Assembly (NCBI RefSeq): GCF_009835145.1
Contig: NZ_APKE01000005.1
Coordinates: 1-64,000 of the forward strand
Length of the DNA: 64,000 nucleotides
Source of the DNA: Profundibacterium mesophilum KAUST100406-0324
GTDB lineage: Bacteria; Pseudomonadota; Alphaproteobacteria; Rhodobacterales; Rhodobacteraceae
Reading direction: 5' to 3'
Part shown: in pieces, positions 18,389 to 25,780 of the stretch
Layout: every line of letters starts with the position of its first letter
Position numbering within the stretch: position 1 is the stretch's first letter
Position numbers and translations under genes: made by a program
The notes under the pieces: generated by a model
Database searches by the model: none
Seen by the model: only the letters and a program-made list of their open reading frames with translations
What the model was told of the DNA's origin: nothing

Positions 18389-18553
18389 TCAGTTTGTCTT
18401 TTTCGCAGCGCCGAACACGATCGTTCCGACGAACAGCGCGACGAAGAAGAAGAACATGAGCTGGGCCAGCGCAGCCGTGCCAGCGGTTCCGCCGAAGCCC
18501 ATCAGGCCAGCGAGAAGCGCCGCGCATAGAAATAGCATTGCCGTCTTTGTCAC
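18389..18553 (-). CDS. DUF1328-like small hydrophobic membrane protein
   Basis: This 54-residue protein has two hydrophobic helices, LFLCAALLAGLMGFGG and LMFFFFVALFVGTIVFG, separated by TAGTAALAQ, and a short basic tail. This fits the DUF1328/YtjA family of stress-associated small membrane proteins with unknown function. I chose the GTG start at 18553 because GAAGGAG lies about six bases upstream; an ATG at 18538 is the alternative. An EcfG-like promoter lies about 37 bases upstream and a strong terminator follows, so it is a single-gene unit. Confidence 0.8.
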   Translation of the reverse strand: MTKTAMLFLCAALLAGLMGFGGTAGTAALAQLMFFFFVALFVGTIVFGAAKKTN

Positions 18554-18589
18554 CCTTGTCTCCTTCGTGTAGAGCTCGGTTGGACAGGC

Positions 18590-18614
18590 AACACGTCCGT
18601 GCACGTGCGGTTCC
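18590..18614 (-). promoter_or_regulatory. Predicted EcfG promoter of the DUF1328 gene
   Basis: On the minus strand GGAAC (18614-18610), 16 bases, then TGTT (18593-18590). The -35 is perfect and the -10 keeps GTT. Confidence 0.6.
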
Positions 18615-18737
18615 GGGAAGCTTCGCGTTTTTACGGGTATTCCGCGGTCACGCTTGCGTGTTGACACCAAATTGCATCACCATGGTTGCCGCCGGGCTCA
18701 AGGGCACGCGGCGACCGGAATCAGAAAGGACTATCCC

Positions 18738-19034
18738 ATGGCGCAATCGAGCGGTCGAAACAACGAGACCACGGCTTCGGTCGAGGATCTGTCACGTCAG
18801 GTCGAATCGCTCAAGAGCGACATTGCCGCCCTGACGCAGACGATGGGTGAGCTTGGCAAGTCGGCCGGCCGCGAGCTCAAGCACAGGGCGCGCGAGCAGG
18901 CGGATGACGTTCAGCTGCGTGCCGAGACGGCCGTCGAGGATGCCGAGCGCTACGTGCGCGATCACCCGGCGAAGGCGGTGGGCTTCGCGGCCCTGATCGG
19001 GCTTCTCATCGGCCTTCTGAGCCGTCGCGGCTGA
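18738..19034 (+). CDS. DUF883 (ElaB/YqjD-like) membrane-anchored protein
   Basis: The 98 residues begin with a polar coiled-coil-like region (SVEDLSRQVESLKSDIAAL to ETAVEDAERYVRDHP) and end with a C-terminal transmembrane segment, VGFAALIGLLIGLLSRRG. That is the DUF883 pattern of the ElaB/YqjD family, whose members are tail-anchored in the inner membrane and in E. coli associate with ribosomes in stationary phase. AAGGA lies about seven bases before the ATG. A YqjE-like gene follows after three bases, as in the enterobacterial yqjD-yqjE pair. Confidence 0.88.
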   Translation: MAQSSGRNNETTASVEDLSRQVESLKSDIAALTQTMGELGKSAGRELKHRAREQADDVQLRAETAVEDAERYVRDHPAKAVGFAALIGLLIGLLSRRG

Positions 19035-19037
19035 GGC

Positions 19038-19409
19038 ATGCTGGCTCATTTCTCGGCCTGGGCGGAGCTTCGGGCGCGCCTCGTGGCGCGAAGGATCGTC
19101 TTCGGGATCGTCGGGGCGCTCTTTCTGGGCGCGGGCCTGGCATTCCTCACGGTCGCGCTGTGGCTCCTGATCGAGCTCGCCTTGGGTCCGATCCTGGCCA
19201 GCGTGGCCCTGGGCATGCTCTTTTTCGGGACGGGTCTGCTGGTCCTGTTCCTGGGGCGCCGTCCCGTTCCGGCTCCGCCCGCGAGTGCGGCGCCGGCGCG
19301 CGCCGTGCCGCCCGCCCCCGGTCCGCGCCGCCCGCTCGCCGCGGGCACCGGATTGCTCGAGGCGCTGCTTCTGGGGATCGAGGCGGGACGCCTGATCAGG
19401 CGTCGCTGA
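19038..19409 (+). CDS. YqjE-like phage-holin superfamily III membrane protein
   Basis: This 123-residue protein has two adjacent transmembrane helices (about 20-45 and 50-72, with GIVGALFLGAGLAFLTVAL and the following ALGMLFFGTGLLVLFLG). A proline/alanine-rich linker and a second hydrophobic patch ending LIRRR follow. The layout matches the YqjE/DUF1469 holin-like family, which despite the name is not a lysis protein here. It is probably co-transcribed with the DUF883 gene. Its 3' end overlaps the convergent receiver-like gene by 14 bases. Confidence 0.75.
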   Translation: MLAHFSAWAELRARLVARRIVFGIVGALFLGAGLAFLTVALWLLIELALGPILASVALGMLFFGTGLLVLFLGRRPVPAPPASAAPARAVPPAPGPRRPLAAGTGLLEALLLGIEAGRLIRRR

Positions 19410-19752
19410 GCTTCAGCTCCGTCAGGGCGGCATGGAGCATCTCGTCCGTGAAGGGCGATCGCAGGACGGTGGCCTTGGGCAGGTGATCGCCGAGAGGATT
19501 GGCGTTCTCGGCGATCAGGACGACGCGCGTGCCATAGAGCGCGAAGGCCGACATGATCTTGCGGTCCTGCGCCAGCGCGTCGCGCGCCGGCACGATGGCC
19601 AGATCCAGGGAGACCGCCCGCGACAGCCAGTCGCGCGCCCGCCTGAAGTCCGCGCAGATCGTGACATTGATCCCCGGAAAGAGTTCGCAGACGACATCCT
19701 TGATATCCTCGGCTACCAAAGCCGAACTCTGAACGATTAAGCCGGTCCTCAT
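19396..19752 (-). CDS. Receiver-like protein lacking phosphorylation residues
   Basis: The 118 residues follow the alternating strand/helix pattern of a CheY-like receiver: TGLIVQSSALVAEDI, LDLAIVPARDAL, RVVLIAENANP, TVLRSPFTDEML. The acidic pair after strand 1 is replaced by QSS. The expected phospho-Asp at the end of strand 3 is Pro or Ala. The Thr/Ser after strand 4 is not evident, and the conserved Lys-Pro is Ser-Pro. It is therefore probably a pseudo-receiver used for protein interaction. It has no output domain, and it is divergent from the Crp/Fnr gene. Confidence 0.65.
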   Translation of the reverse strand: MRTGLIVQSSALVAEDIKDVVCELFPGINVTICADFRRARDWLSRAVSLDLAIVPARDALAQDRKIMSAFALYGTRVVLIAENANPLGDHLPKATVLRSPFTDEMLHAALTELKLSDA

Positions 19753-19850
19753 CTTGAAACCTCGAACAATCGGTAAACACTCGAGGCAGCTTTCTGGAAC
19801 ATTGCGCAGAAGGGCGCATTAAACTGTGACGTTGCAGGGAGAAAAAACCG

Positions 19851-20579
19851 ATGGTGGTGCCATGTTCGAGATGTCCTCTCAGACAGCTGCCGCTTTTCCG
19901 CAAGATGACTTCCGACGAGGTCTCTTTCATGGAGAAGTTCAAGGCAGGTGAGATGACGGTCGAGGCCGGCACGCAGATTCTCACCGAGGGAAGCGGCAGC
20001 TCGCAGCTCTACACGGTGCTTTCCGGCATGGGCATGCGTACCAAGCAGCTGTCGAACGGGCGCCGGCAGGTGATCAGTTTCGTCTTTCCCGGTGATCTCA
20101 TCGGATTGCAGGCGAGCCTGATGAGCGAGATGGAGCATTCGGTCGACGCGGCCTCGCGCATGCGGCTTTGCGTGTTCAACCGCTCCGAGCTCTACCAGGT
20201 CTTCAAGTCGCATCCCGACAGGGCCTTCGATCTGACCTGGCTCGTGTCGAGCGAGGAGCATTTCCTCGGCGAGGCGCTGACGACGGTCGGCCAGCGTTCC
20301 GCGATCGAGCGTATCTCCTGGGCTTTCGTGAAGATACACCAGCGGGCGGCGGCGATCGATCTTCTGGAGGAGAACGGGCTTCCCTTTCCCTACAGGCAGC
20401 AGGATCTCGCGGATGCGCTTGGCCTGTCGCTCGTCCACACGAACAAGACGCTGGCCAAGCTGCGCGAGCGGCAACTGGTCTTCTGGTCGGAGGGGACCCT
20501 TCGGGTCACCAAGCTCGAGGAGCTGGCGCGGATTGCCGGCATGGAGATCGGTCCCCTGCGCCAGCGTCCGCTCATGTAG
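19851..20579 (+). CDS. Crp/Fnr-family transcriptional regulator
   Basis: The 242-residue product has a cyclic-nucleotide-binding-type fold (residues ~20-145, VISFVFPGDLIGLQASLM) and a C-terminal winged helix with YRQQDLADALGLSLVHTNKTLAKLRERQL as recognition region. The N terminus carries CSRCPLRQLPLF, a two-Cys motif like that of FnrL/FixK relatives, but I do not see the full set of cluster cysteines. An oxygen-sensing role is therefore unproven. The 3' end overlaps the convergent YihY gene by eight bases. Confidence 0.88.
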   Translation: MVVPCSRCPLRQLPLFRKMTSDEVSFMEKFKAGEMTVEAGTQILTEGSGSSQLYTVLSGMGMRTKQLSNGRRQVISFVFPGDLIGLQASLMSEMEHSVDAASRMRLCVFNRSELYQVFKSHPDRAFDLTWLVSSEEHFLGEALTTVGQRSAIERISWAFVKIHQRAAAIDLLEENGLPFPYRQQDLADALGLSLVHTNKTLAKLRERQLVFWSEGTLRVTKLEELARIAGMEIGPLRQRPLM

Positions 20580-21621
20580 TCTCCTCGGCCTTGATGACAT
20601 CACCCGGTGGCGGCTCCTGCGTCGTCGGCAGGGCGGCCTCGGCGAGGGCGGCACTCGAATCGGGGGCGAGCGTGTCGGCGGCGACGGCGCCGCGTTCGCC
20701 CATCGGCCGGTCGGGGCCGACGGTGCTGTCCTCGGCGGTGCGCATCTCCAGCTCGACATTGAGCGATGCGCCGAGCAGCACGACGAAGGCGCTGATATAG
20801 AGCCACATCAGAAGGGCGATCACCGCCCCGAGCGCGCCGTAGATCTCGTTGTAGCGGCCGAAATTCGTCAGGTAGTAGGAAAACCCGTAAGACGCCGCCG
20901 CCCAGATCGCGACGGCGAGCAGCGCGCCGGGGGTCAGCCAGGCGCTGCGCGCATGGCGCCGGTTCGGCCCGTAGCGGTAGATCACGCCGAGCCCGGACAT
21001 CACCACCGCGATCACGATCAGCCAGCGGGCGGTGGAGATCGCCATGTTGGTCAGCGGGCCGAGTGGCAGGACGGCCAGGAAGATCGGCATGATGACCACC
21101 GAGGTCAGCGCGATGATCGCCACGAAGATCAGCAGGAAGGTCACCCCGAACGCGGCGAGGATCTGGCGCAGGCCCACCCTGTTGCGCTCGCGGTAGATGG
21201 CGTTCAGCCCCCGGATCAGGGCCGCGACGCCGGCCCGCGAAGACCACAATGCCGCCCCCGTCGAGATCAGCGTCGCCCAGCCCAGGGTGCGCGTATTGGC
21301 GCGCACCAGCTGCGTCACCTGGTCATCGAGCAGCACGAAGGCATCCGTGGGGATGAACTTGCGCAGCAGGATCATCTGCGATTCGACCACGCTTGGATCG
21401 GCGATGAAGCCCCAGATCGCGATCAGGGCGGCCACCGCGGGAAAAAGCGCCAGCATTCCGTAGAAGGCGACCCCCGCCGAGATCAGCCCCAGATTGGTGT
21501 CGTTCATGTTCATGAACACCGCCTTGGAGGCATACCACCAGTCGCGCCATGTCAGGCCCGGATGAAGGCTCCCTGTCGGGCGTTTCTGCTCGCTGCCCGT
21601 CTGTGCGCTCTCGGCCGTCAT
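20572..21621 (-). CDS. YihY/BrkB-family inner membrane protein
   Basis: This 349-residue protein has about six transmembrane helices and the family segments LISAGVAFYGMLALFPAVAAL (residues ~45-65), WSSRAGVAALIRGLNAIY and YGALGAVIALLMWLYISAF. Family members were once called ribonuclease BN in error; their function is unknown. It starts 13 bases after the DUF2945 gene and is probably transcribed with it from the EcfG-like promoter upstream. The acidic C-terminal tail (about 60 residues) is not conserved in the family. Confidence 0.9.
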   Translation of the reverse strand: MTAESAQTGSEQKRPTGSLHPGLTWRDWWYASKAVFMNMNDTNLGLISAGVAFYGMLALFPAVAALIAIWGFIADPSVVESQMILLRKFIPTDAFVLLDDQVTQLVRANTRTLGWATLISTGAALWSSRAGVAALIRGLNAIYRERNRVGLRQILAAFGVTFLLIFVAIIALTSVVIMPIFLAVLPLGPLTNMAISTARWLIVIAVVMSGLGVIYRYGPNRRHARSAWLTPGALLAVAIWAAASYGFSYYLTNFGRYNEIYGALGAVIALLMWLYISAFVVLLGASLNVELEMRTAEDSTVGPDRPMGERGAVAADTLAPDSSAALAEAALPTTQEPPPGDVIKAEETT

Positions 21622-21634
21622 CCCGTCTCCCGGT

Positions 21635-21844
21635 TCAATTCAATTCGGATGCCAGCTTGAGGACCTCGGCGCCGTCCTCCTGTTCGATCAGGTAGGCGGG
21701 CATGTCCTCGGTGGCGTTGCGCGTGATCTCGCTGCCTTGCAGCTTGCGCGTGACCTTGTTCGTGAATCGTTCGGTGATCTTGCCCTTCGCCGTGCCGCCG
21801 CCCCAGCTCCATTCGACGGTCTCGCCGATCTTGTAGCTTGCCAT
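21635..21844 (-). CDS. DUF2945 small protein
   Basis: This 69-residue protein begins MASYKIGETVEWSWGGGTAK and contains GKITERFTNKVTRKLQG, then DMPAYLIEQEDGAEVLK. That is the compact SH3-like DUF2945 (hypervariability-associated, HVA1-type) family, of unknown biochemical role. The ATG follows GGGGAGAG. A GGAAC-N16-GGTT element lies about 27 bases upstream. It is first in a unit with the YihY-family gene. Confidence 0.88.
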   Translation of the reverse strand: MASYKIGETVEWSWGGGTAKGKITERFTNKVTRKLQGSEITRNATEDMPAYLIEQEDGAEVLKLASELN

Positions 21845-21870
21845 GACGCTCTCCCCGGTCAAAACAGGGG

Positions 21871-21895
21871 AACCCGCCTCAATCGTCGCGGTTCC
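21871..21895 (-). promoter_or_regulatory. Predicted EcfG-like promoter of DUF2945-yihY
   Basis: On the minus strand GGAAC (21895-21891), 16 bases, then GGTT (21874-21871). The -35 is perfect and the -10 has one change from CGTT. The predicted start of transcription is about 20 bases before the ATG. Confidence 0.55.
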
Positions 21896-22081
21896 TTCGA
21901 GGCGGAATGTAGCGCGCTGCGCCGAATTGGGACCACAACGATTGAGATCGCACCGTTCAGTCTCTATATTGTCACTATGCCCTGCGCCGGGGCGTTCCGG
22001 CGCGCTACGAAGGAGGACGATGTCCTGTCTCTTGACCAAACAGCGGCCGGTGGCACGGCCGCTCACCGGAGTGTCCTCGGC

Positions 22082-22450
22082 ATGACCGACGATGCCCCGG
22101 CTCTGACGAGCGAAGCATTGCTCGATATCATCCTTGCATCGCTGGACGACGACAAGGCCGAAGACGTTGTGCAGGTCAGCCTGCGCGGCAAATCCGAAAT
22201 GGCCGATTACATGGTCATCTGCTCGGGACGCTCTTCGCGCCAGGTCAGCGCGATCTCCGATCGCCTGGTGGACAAGCTCAAGCAGGATCACGGCCGCCTG
22301 AGCAAGGTCGAGGGCAAGGATACCGGGGATTGGGTGCTGATCGACACCGGCGATGTCGTCATCCATGTTTTCCGGCCGGAAGTCCGCGAGTTCTACCAGC
22401 TCGAGAAGATGTGGGTCGGTCCCAATTCCGCAGCCCAGGCGGATCGCTGA
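22082..22450 (+). CDS. rsfS: Ribosome silencing factor RsfS
   Basis: RsfS binds ribosomal protein uL14 on the 50S subunit and blocks subunit joining when nutrients are low. The 122 residues show LDDDKAEDVVQVSLRGKS, MADYMVICSGRSSRQVSAI and GDWVLIDTGDVVIHVF, the standard RsfS core. I chose the ATG giving MTDDAPALTS. The frame is open upstream to 21737, but that part is not family sequence. rlmH follows after six bases, the usual pairing. Confidence 0.95.
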   Translation: MTDDAPALTSEALLDIILASLDDDKAEDVVQVSLRGKSEMADYMVICSGRSSRQVSAISDRLVDKLKQDHGRLSKVEGKDTGDWVLIDTGDVVIHVFRPEVREFYQLEKMWVGPNSAAQADR

Positions 22451-22456
22451 ACGCCC

Positions 22457-22927
22457 ATGAAGGTCGCGATCTGTGCGGTGGGCCGGCTCAGGGCCGGCCC
22501 CGAGCGTCAGCTGCTCGATGATTACGTCGCCCGGTTCGACAGGACCGGGCGCGGCCTCGGCCTCGGCCCCCTCGCGGTGCAGGAGGTCGAGGACCGGAAA
22601 GGCGGCGGCAAGGAGGGCGAGGCGCTCCTGCTCGACAAGGCGATACCGGAGGGCACGCGCATCTGCGCGCTCGACGAGCGCGGGCGGCAGATGTCCTCTC
22701 CCGAACTGGCGCAGACCATCGCCGGCTGGCGCGATGCGGGCGATCCCGGCACGGTATTCGTGATCGGCGGGGCCGACGGCCTGACGGCCGACCTGCTGAC
22801 CCGTGCCGACATGCGCCTGTCGCTGGGCCCGATGGTCTGGCCGCATATGCTGGTGCGGGTCATGCTCGCCGAGCAGCTCTACCGCGCCACGACGATCCTG
22901 GCGGGCGGGCCCTATCACCGGGCCTGA
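22457..22927 (+). CDS. rlmH: 23S rRNA pseudouridine-1915 N3-methyltransferase RlmH
   Basis: This SPOUT-fold methyltransferase modifies pseudouridine 1915 in helix 69 of 23S rRNA. The 156 residues include the knotted SAM-binding region VFVIGGADGLTADLL and the C-terminal MLVRVMLAEQLYRATTI with final PYHRA, as in the family. It is directly downstream of rsfS. Confidence 0.96.
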   Translation: MKVAICAVGRLRAGPERQLLDDYVARFDRTGRGLGLGPLAVQEVEDRKGGGKEGEALLLDKAIPEGTRICALDERGRQMSSPELAQTIAGWRDAGDPGTVFVIGGADGLTADLLTRADMRLSLGPMVWPHMLVRVMLAEQLYRATTILAGGPYHRA

Positions 22928-23102
22928 TGGTCGCAGGAGCGCATGGCGGCACCCGGCCCGCACGCGGCGGGCCATCCGTGCCGCCCGCGCGCACGGGCTT
23001 TTCCGCGCCGCCCGCGCGCGGGGCTTTCCGGCGCACCCTTTTCCCGGCCGGGCGCAGAAGCTAGACAGGCAGGACGCGGCAAACGAGCGGAAAGGCCAGT
23101 CC

Positions 23103-24623
23103 ATGTATCCTCCGAAACCCGTGATCTTGTGCATTCTCGATGGCTGGGGCCAAGGCGAGACGCGCGAGGCCAACGCACCCGCCCTGGCGCATACGCCCAA
23201 TTTCGACGCGATCATGGCCGAGGGGCCGGCGGCGACGCTGATCACCCATGGGCCCGATGTCGGATTGCCCAGCGGACAGATGGGCAATTCCGAGGTCGGA
23301 CACACGAATATCGGCGCGGGCCGGGTGGTCGCGATGGATCTGGGGCAGATCGACCTCGCGATCGAGGATGGCAGCTTTGCCGAAGCCGAGGCGCTGCGCG
23401 GCTTCGTTGCGGCGCTTCGGGCCAGCGGCGGACGGGCCCATATGATGGGGGTGGTGTCGGATGGCGGGGTGCATGGGCACCTGTCGCACATGATCGCGGC
23501 AGCGCGGGCGCTCGACGCGGCGGGGATCGAGGTGGTGATCCACGCGATCACCGACGGGCGCGACGTGGCCCCGCGATCGGCCGACGGCTACCTTGCCGGG
23601 CTGGAGGCGGCCTTGCCCGCACGTGCGCGCATCGCCACCCTTTCGGGGCGCTATTACGCGATGGACCGGGACACGCGCTGGGACCGGGTCGAGCAGGCCT
23701 ACCAGGCCATGGTGCAGGGCCGGGGAGCCACCGCGACAGACGCGCGGGCGGCATTGCAGGCGAATTACGACGAAGGGCGGAGCGACGAGTTCGTCCTGCC
23801 GGCCGTCATGGAGGGCTATGAGGGGATGCGGCCGGGAGATGGCCTCTTCTGCCTCAACTTCCGTGCCGACCGGGCACGCGAGATCCTCGCCGCGATCGGG
23901 GATCCGCAATTCGACGGCTTCGCGCGCGGCCAGCGGCCCGAACTTGCCGCGCGTCTCGGCATGGTCGAGTATTCCTCGGCCCACAACGCCTACATGGATG
24001 CCGTCTTTCCCAAGCGCGCCATCGTCAACACGCTCGGCGAATGGGTCGCGGCCAAGGGGCTGCGCCAGTTCCGCGTCGCCGAGACCGAGAAATATCCCCA
24101 TGTCACCTTCTTCCTCAATGGTGGGCGCGAGGAGCCGCAGGAAGGCGAGAGCCGCGCAATGCCGCGCTCGCCGGGGGTCGCGACCTATGACCTGCAGCCC
24201 GAGATGTCCTGCACCGAGGTCACCGACCGTCTCGTCGAGGCGATCGGCGCCGGCTACGACCTCGTCGTGTGCAACTATGCCAATCCCGACATGGTGGGTC
24301 ATACCGGCGATCTCGACGCGGCGATCGCGGCCTGCGCGGCCGTGGACCGGGGTCTTGGCCGCGTCATCGAGGCTTTGCGCGCGGCGGGAGGGGCGATGAT
24401 CGTCACCGCCGATCATGGCAATTGCGAGACGATGGCCGATCCGCTGACGGGCGGGGCGCATACCGCCCATACGCTGAACCCGGTTCCGGTCGTCCTCGTG
24501 GGCGGGCCGGACGGTGCGCGGCTCAGATCGGGCCGGCTGGCGGACCTGGCGCCCACCGTGCTCGAGCTGATGGGCCTGGAGGCGCCCCCCGAGATGACCG
24601 GCACGAGCCTGATCGTGCGATGA
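23103..24623 (+). CDS. gpmI: 2,3-bisphosphoglycerate-independent phosphoglycerate mutase
   Basis: This glycolytic enzyme interconverts 3- and 2-phosphoglycerate using two metal ions and a phosphoserine intermediate. The 506 residues match the family. Visible are the N-terminal CILDGWGQG metal site, the catalytic-Ser region LPSGQMGNSEVGHTNIGAGR (about residue 60), and the C-terminal TADHGNCETM and GGAHTAHTLNPVP motifs. The chosen ATG gives MYPPKPVILC. It overlaps the next gene by four bases (ATGA). Confidence 0.97.
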   Translation: MYPPKPVILCILDGWGQGETREANAPALAHTPNFDAIMAEGPAATLITHGPDVGLPSGQMGNSEVGHTNIGAGRVVAMDLGQIDLAIEDGSFAEAEALRGFVAALRASGGRAHMMGVVSDGGVHGHLSHMIAAARALDAAGIEVVIHAITDGRDVAPRSADGYLAGLEAALPARARIATLSGRYYAMDRDTRWDRVEQAYQAMVQGRGATATDARAALQANYDEGRSDEFVLPAVMEGYEGMRPGDGLFCLNFRADRAREILAAIGDPQFDGFARGQRPELAARLGMVEYSSAHNAYMDAVFPKRAIVNTLGEWVAAKGLRQFRVAETEKYPHVTFFLNGGREEPQEGESRAMPRSPGVATYDLQPEMSCTEVTDRLVEAIGAGYDLVVCNYANPDMVGHTGDLDAAIAACAAVDRGLGRVIEALRAAGGAMIVTADHGNCETMADPLTGGAHTAHTLNPVPVVLVGGPDGARLRSGRLADLAPTVLELMGLEAPPEMTGTSLIVR

Positions 24624-25771
24624 CGGGACGGGGGCGGGGACGGGGGCGCGCCGCGGCGCTGGCGGTCGGCCTTGGACTATGCGCCATGATCGCGGCGCCC
24701 CCGGCATGGACGGCCGAGGCGCCCGGTGCGATCGCGCGCCGCGCGGCGGAGCAACTCGATCTCGCGGCGCGCGCGATGGCGCGGGCGGATGGCGCGCGCG
24801 ACCGCGTGGCGGCCCTGACGGGGACCGTGCGTGCCTACGAGGCGGGGCTGTCGGCCCTGAGGGCGGGGATCAGGCAGGCCTCGGTGCGGCTTCGGCAGAT
24901 CGACAGCGAACTCGAGGCACGCCGCGACGAGACGGGGCAACTGCTCGCCGCGTTGCAGGTGATGGCGCGCGAGCCCGGAACCGCGCTCCTGCTGCACCCT
25001 GCCGGCCCGCTCGGCACCGCGCGCGCGGGCATGATGATCGCCGAGGTCGCCCCCGCGCTGGCCGCGCAAGCGGCCACGCTGCGTGCCGCGCTGGACGAGA
25101 TGGCCACGCTCAAGGTGCTTCAGGCCTCGGCGCAGTCTACCCTGACCGAGGGGCTTCATGGCGTGCAGCAGGCCCGCCTCGCCCTTGCGCAGGCCGTCTC
25201 CGAGCGGACCGACCTGCCACGCAGGATGACCGAGGACACGGAACGGATGCAGCAGTTGATCAACAGTGCCGAGACCTTGCAGGGATTCGCCGACAGCCTG
25301 ACGGGCCTGCCCGGACAGGAGACGGACCTGCCGGACTTCGCGGCGGGACGCGGGGCGCTTGCGCTGCCGGTCGCGGGCCGCGTCCTGCGCGGCTTCGGCG
25401 AGGCGGATGCGGCCGGGATCCGGCGACCCGGTCTCATCGTCGCGGCCGCGCCCGGCGCCCTCGTCACCACGCCCTGGCCGGCGACGATTCGTTACGTGGG
25501 ACCGTTGCTTGACTACGCAAATGTGATCATTCTGGAGCCTGGAGAGGGGTATCTGCTGGTTCTGGCAGGGCTCGGCGCGGTCTATGGTGAGGCAGGGCTC
25601 GTGGTGCCGGCAGGGGCGCCGCTCGGCCTGATGCCCGGCGCGGATCAGGGGATTTCCGCTGCCGTGCAGGAGAGCGTTGATGATCCCCCGGTGGAAACGC
25701 TCTATATGGAACTGCGCGACGATCAAACGCCACAGGACCCTGCCGACTGGTTCGCACTGGATGAGGAATAG
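24620..25771 (+). CDS. EnvC-like murein hydrolase activator (M23 family, probably degenerate)
   Basis: The 383-residue product has a signal peptide (AALAVGLGLCAMIAAPPAWTA, residues ~11-31) and a long coiled-coil region (about 35-230). A C-terminal LytM/M23-like domain begins LALPVAGRVLRGFGEADAAG and includes YANVIILEPGEGYLLVLAGL. EnvC proteins activate amidases at the division septum rather than cutting peptidoglycan. The M23 zinc ligands (HxxxD and HxH) are not visible, as expected for that role. It overlaps gpmI by four bases and is followed after nine bases by ctpA, the common gpmI-envC-ctpA order. Confidence 0.88.
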   Translation: MTGRGRGRGRAAALAVGLGLCAMIAAPPAWTAEAPGAIARRAAEQLDLAARAMARADGARDRVAALTGTVRAYEAGLSALRAGIRQASVRLRQIDSELEARRDETGQLLAALQVMAREPGTALLLHPAGPLGTARAGMMIAEVAPALAAQAATLRAALDEMATLKVLQASAQSTLTEGLHGVQQARLALAQAVSERTDLPRRMTEDTERMQQLINSAETLQGFADSLTGLPGQETDLPDFAAGRGALALPVAGRVLRGFGEADAAGIRRPGLIVAAAPGALVTTPWPATIRYVGPLLDYANVIILEPGEGYLLVLAGLGAVYGEAGLVVPAGAPLGLMPGADQGISAAVQESVDDPPVETLYMELRDDQTPQDPADWFALDEE

Positions 25772-25780
25772 GACGAGCAT

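Noticed and set aside
19796-19820. EcfG-like element before the Crp/Fnr gene (GGAAC-N16-CATT)
   Set aside because: The -10 lacks the GTT core found in the other five sites; one half-match is expected by chance.
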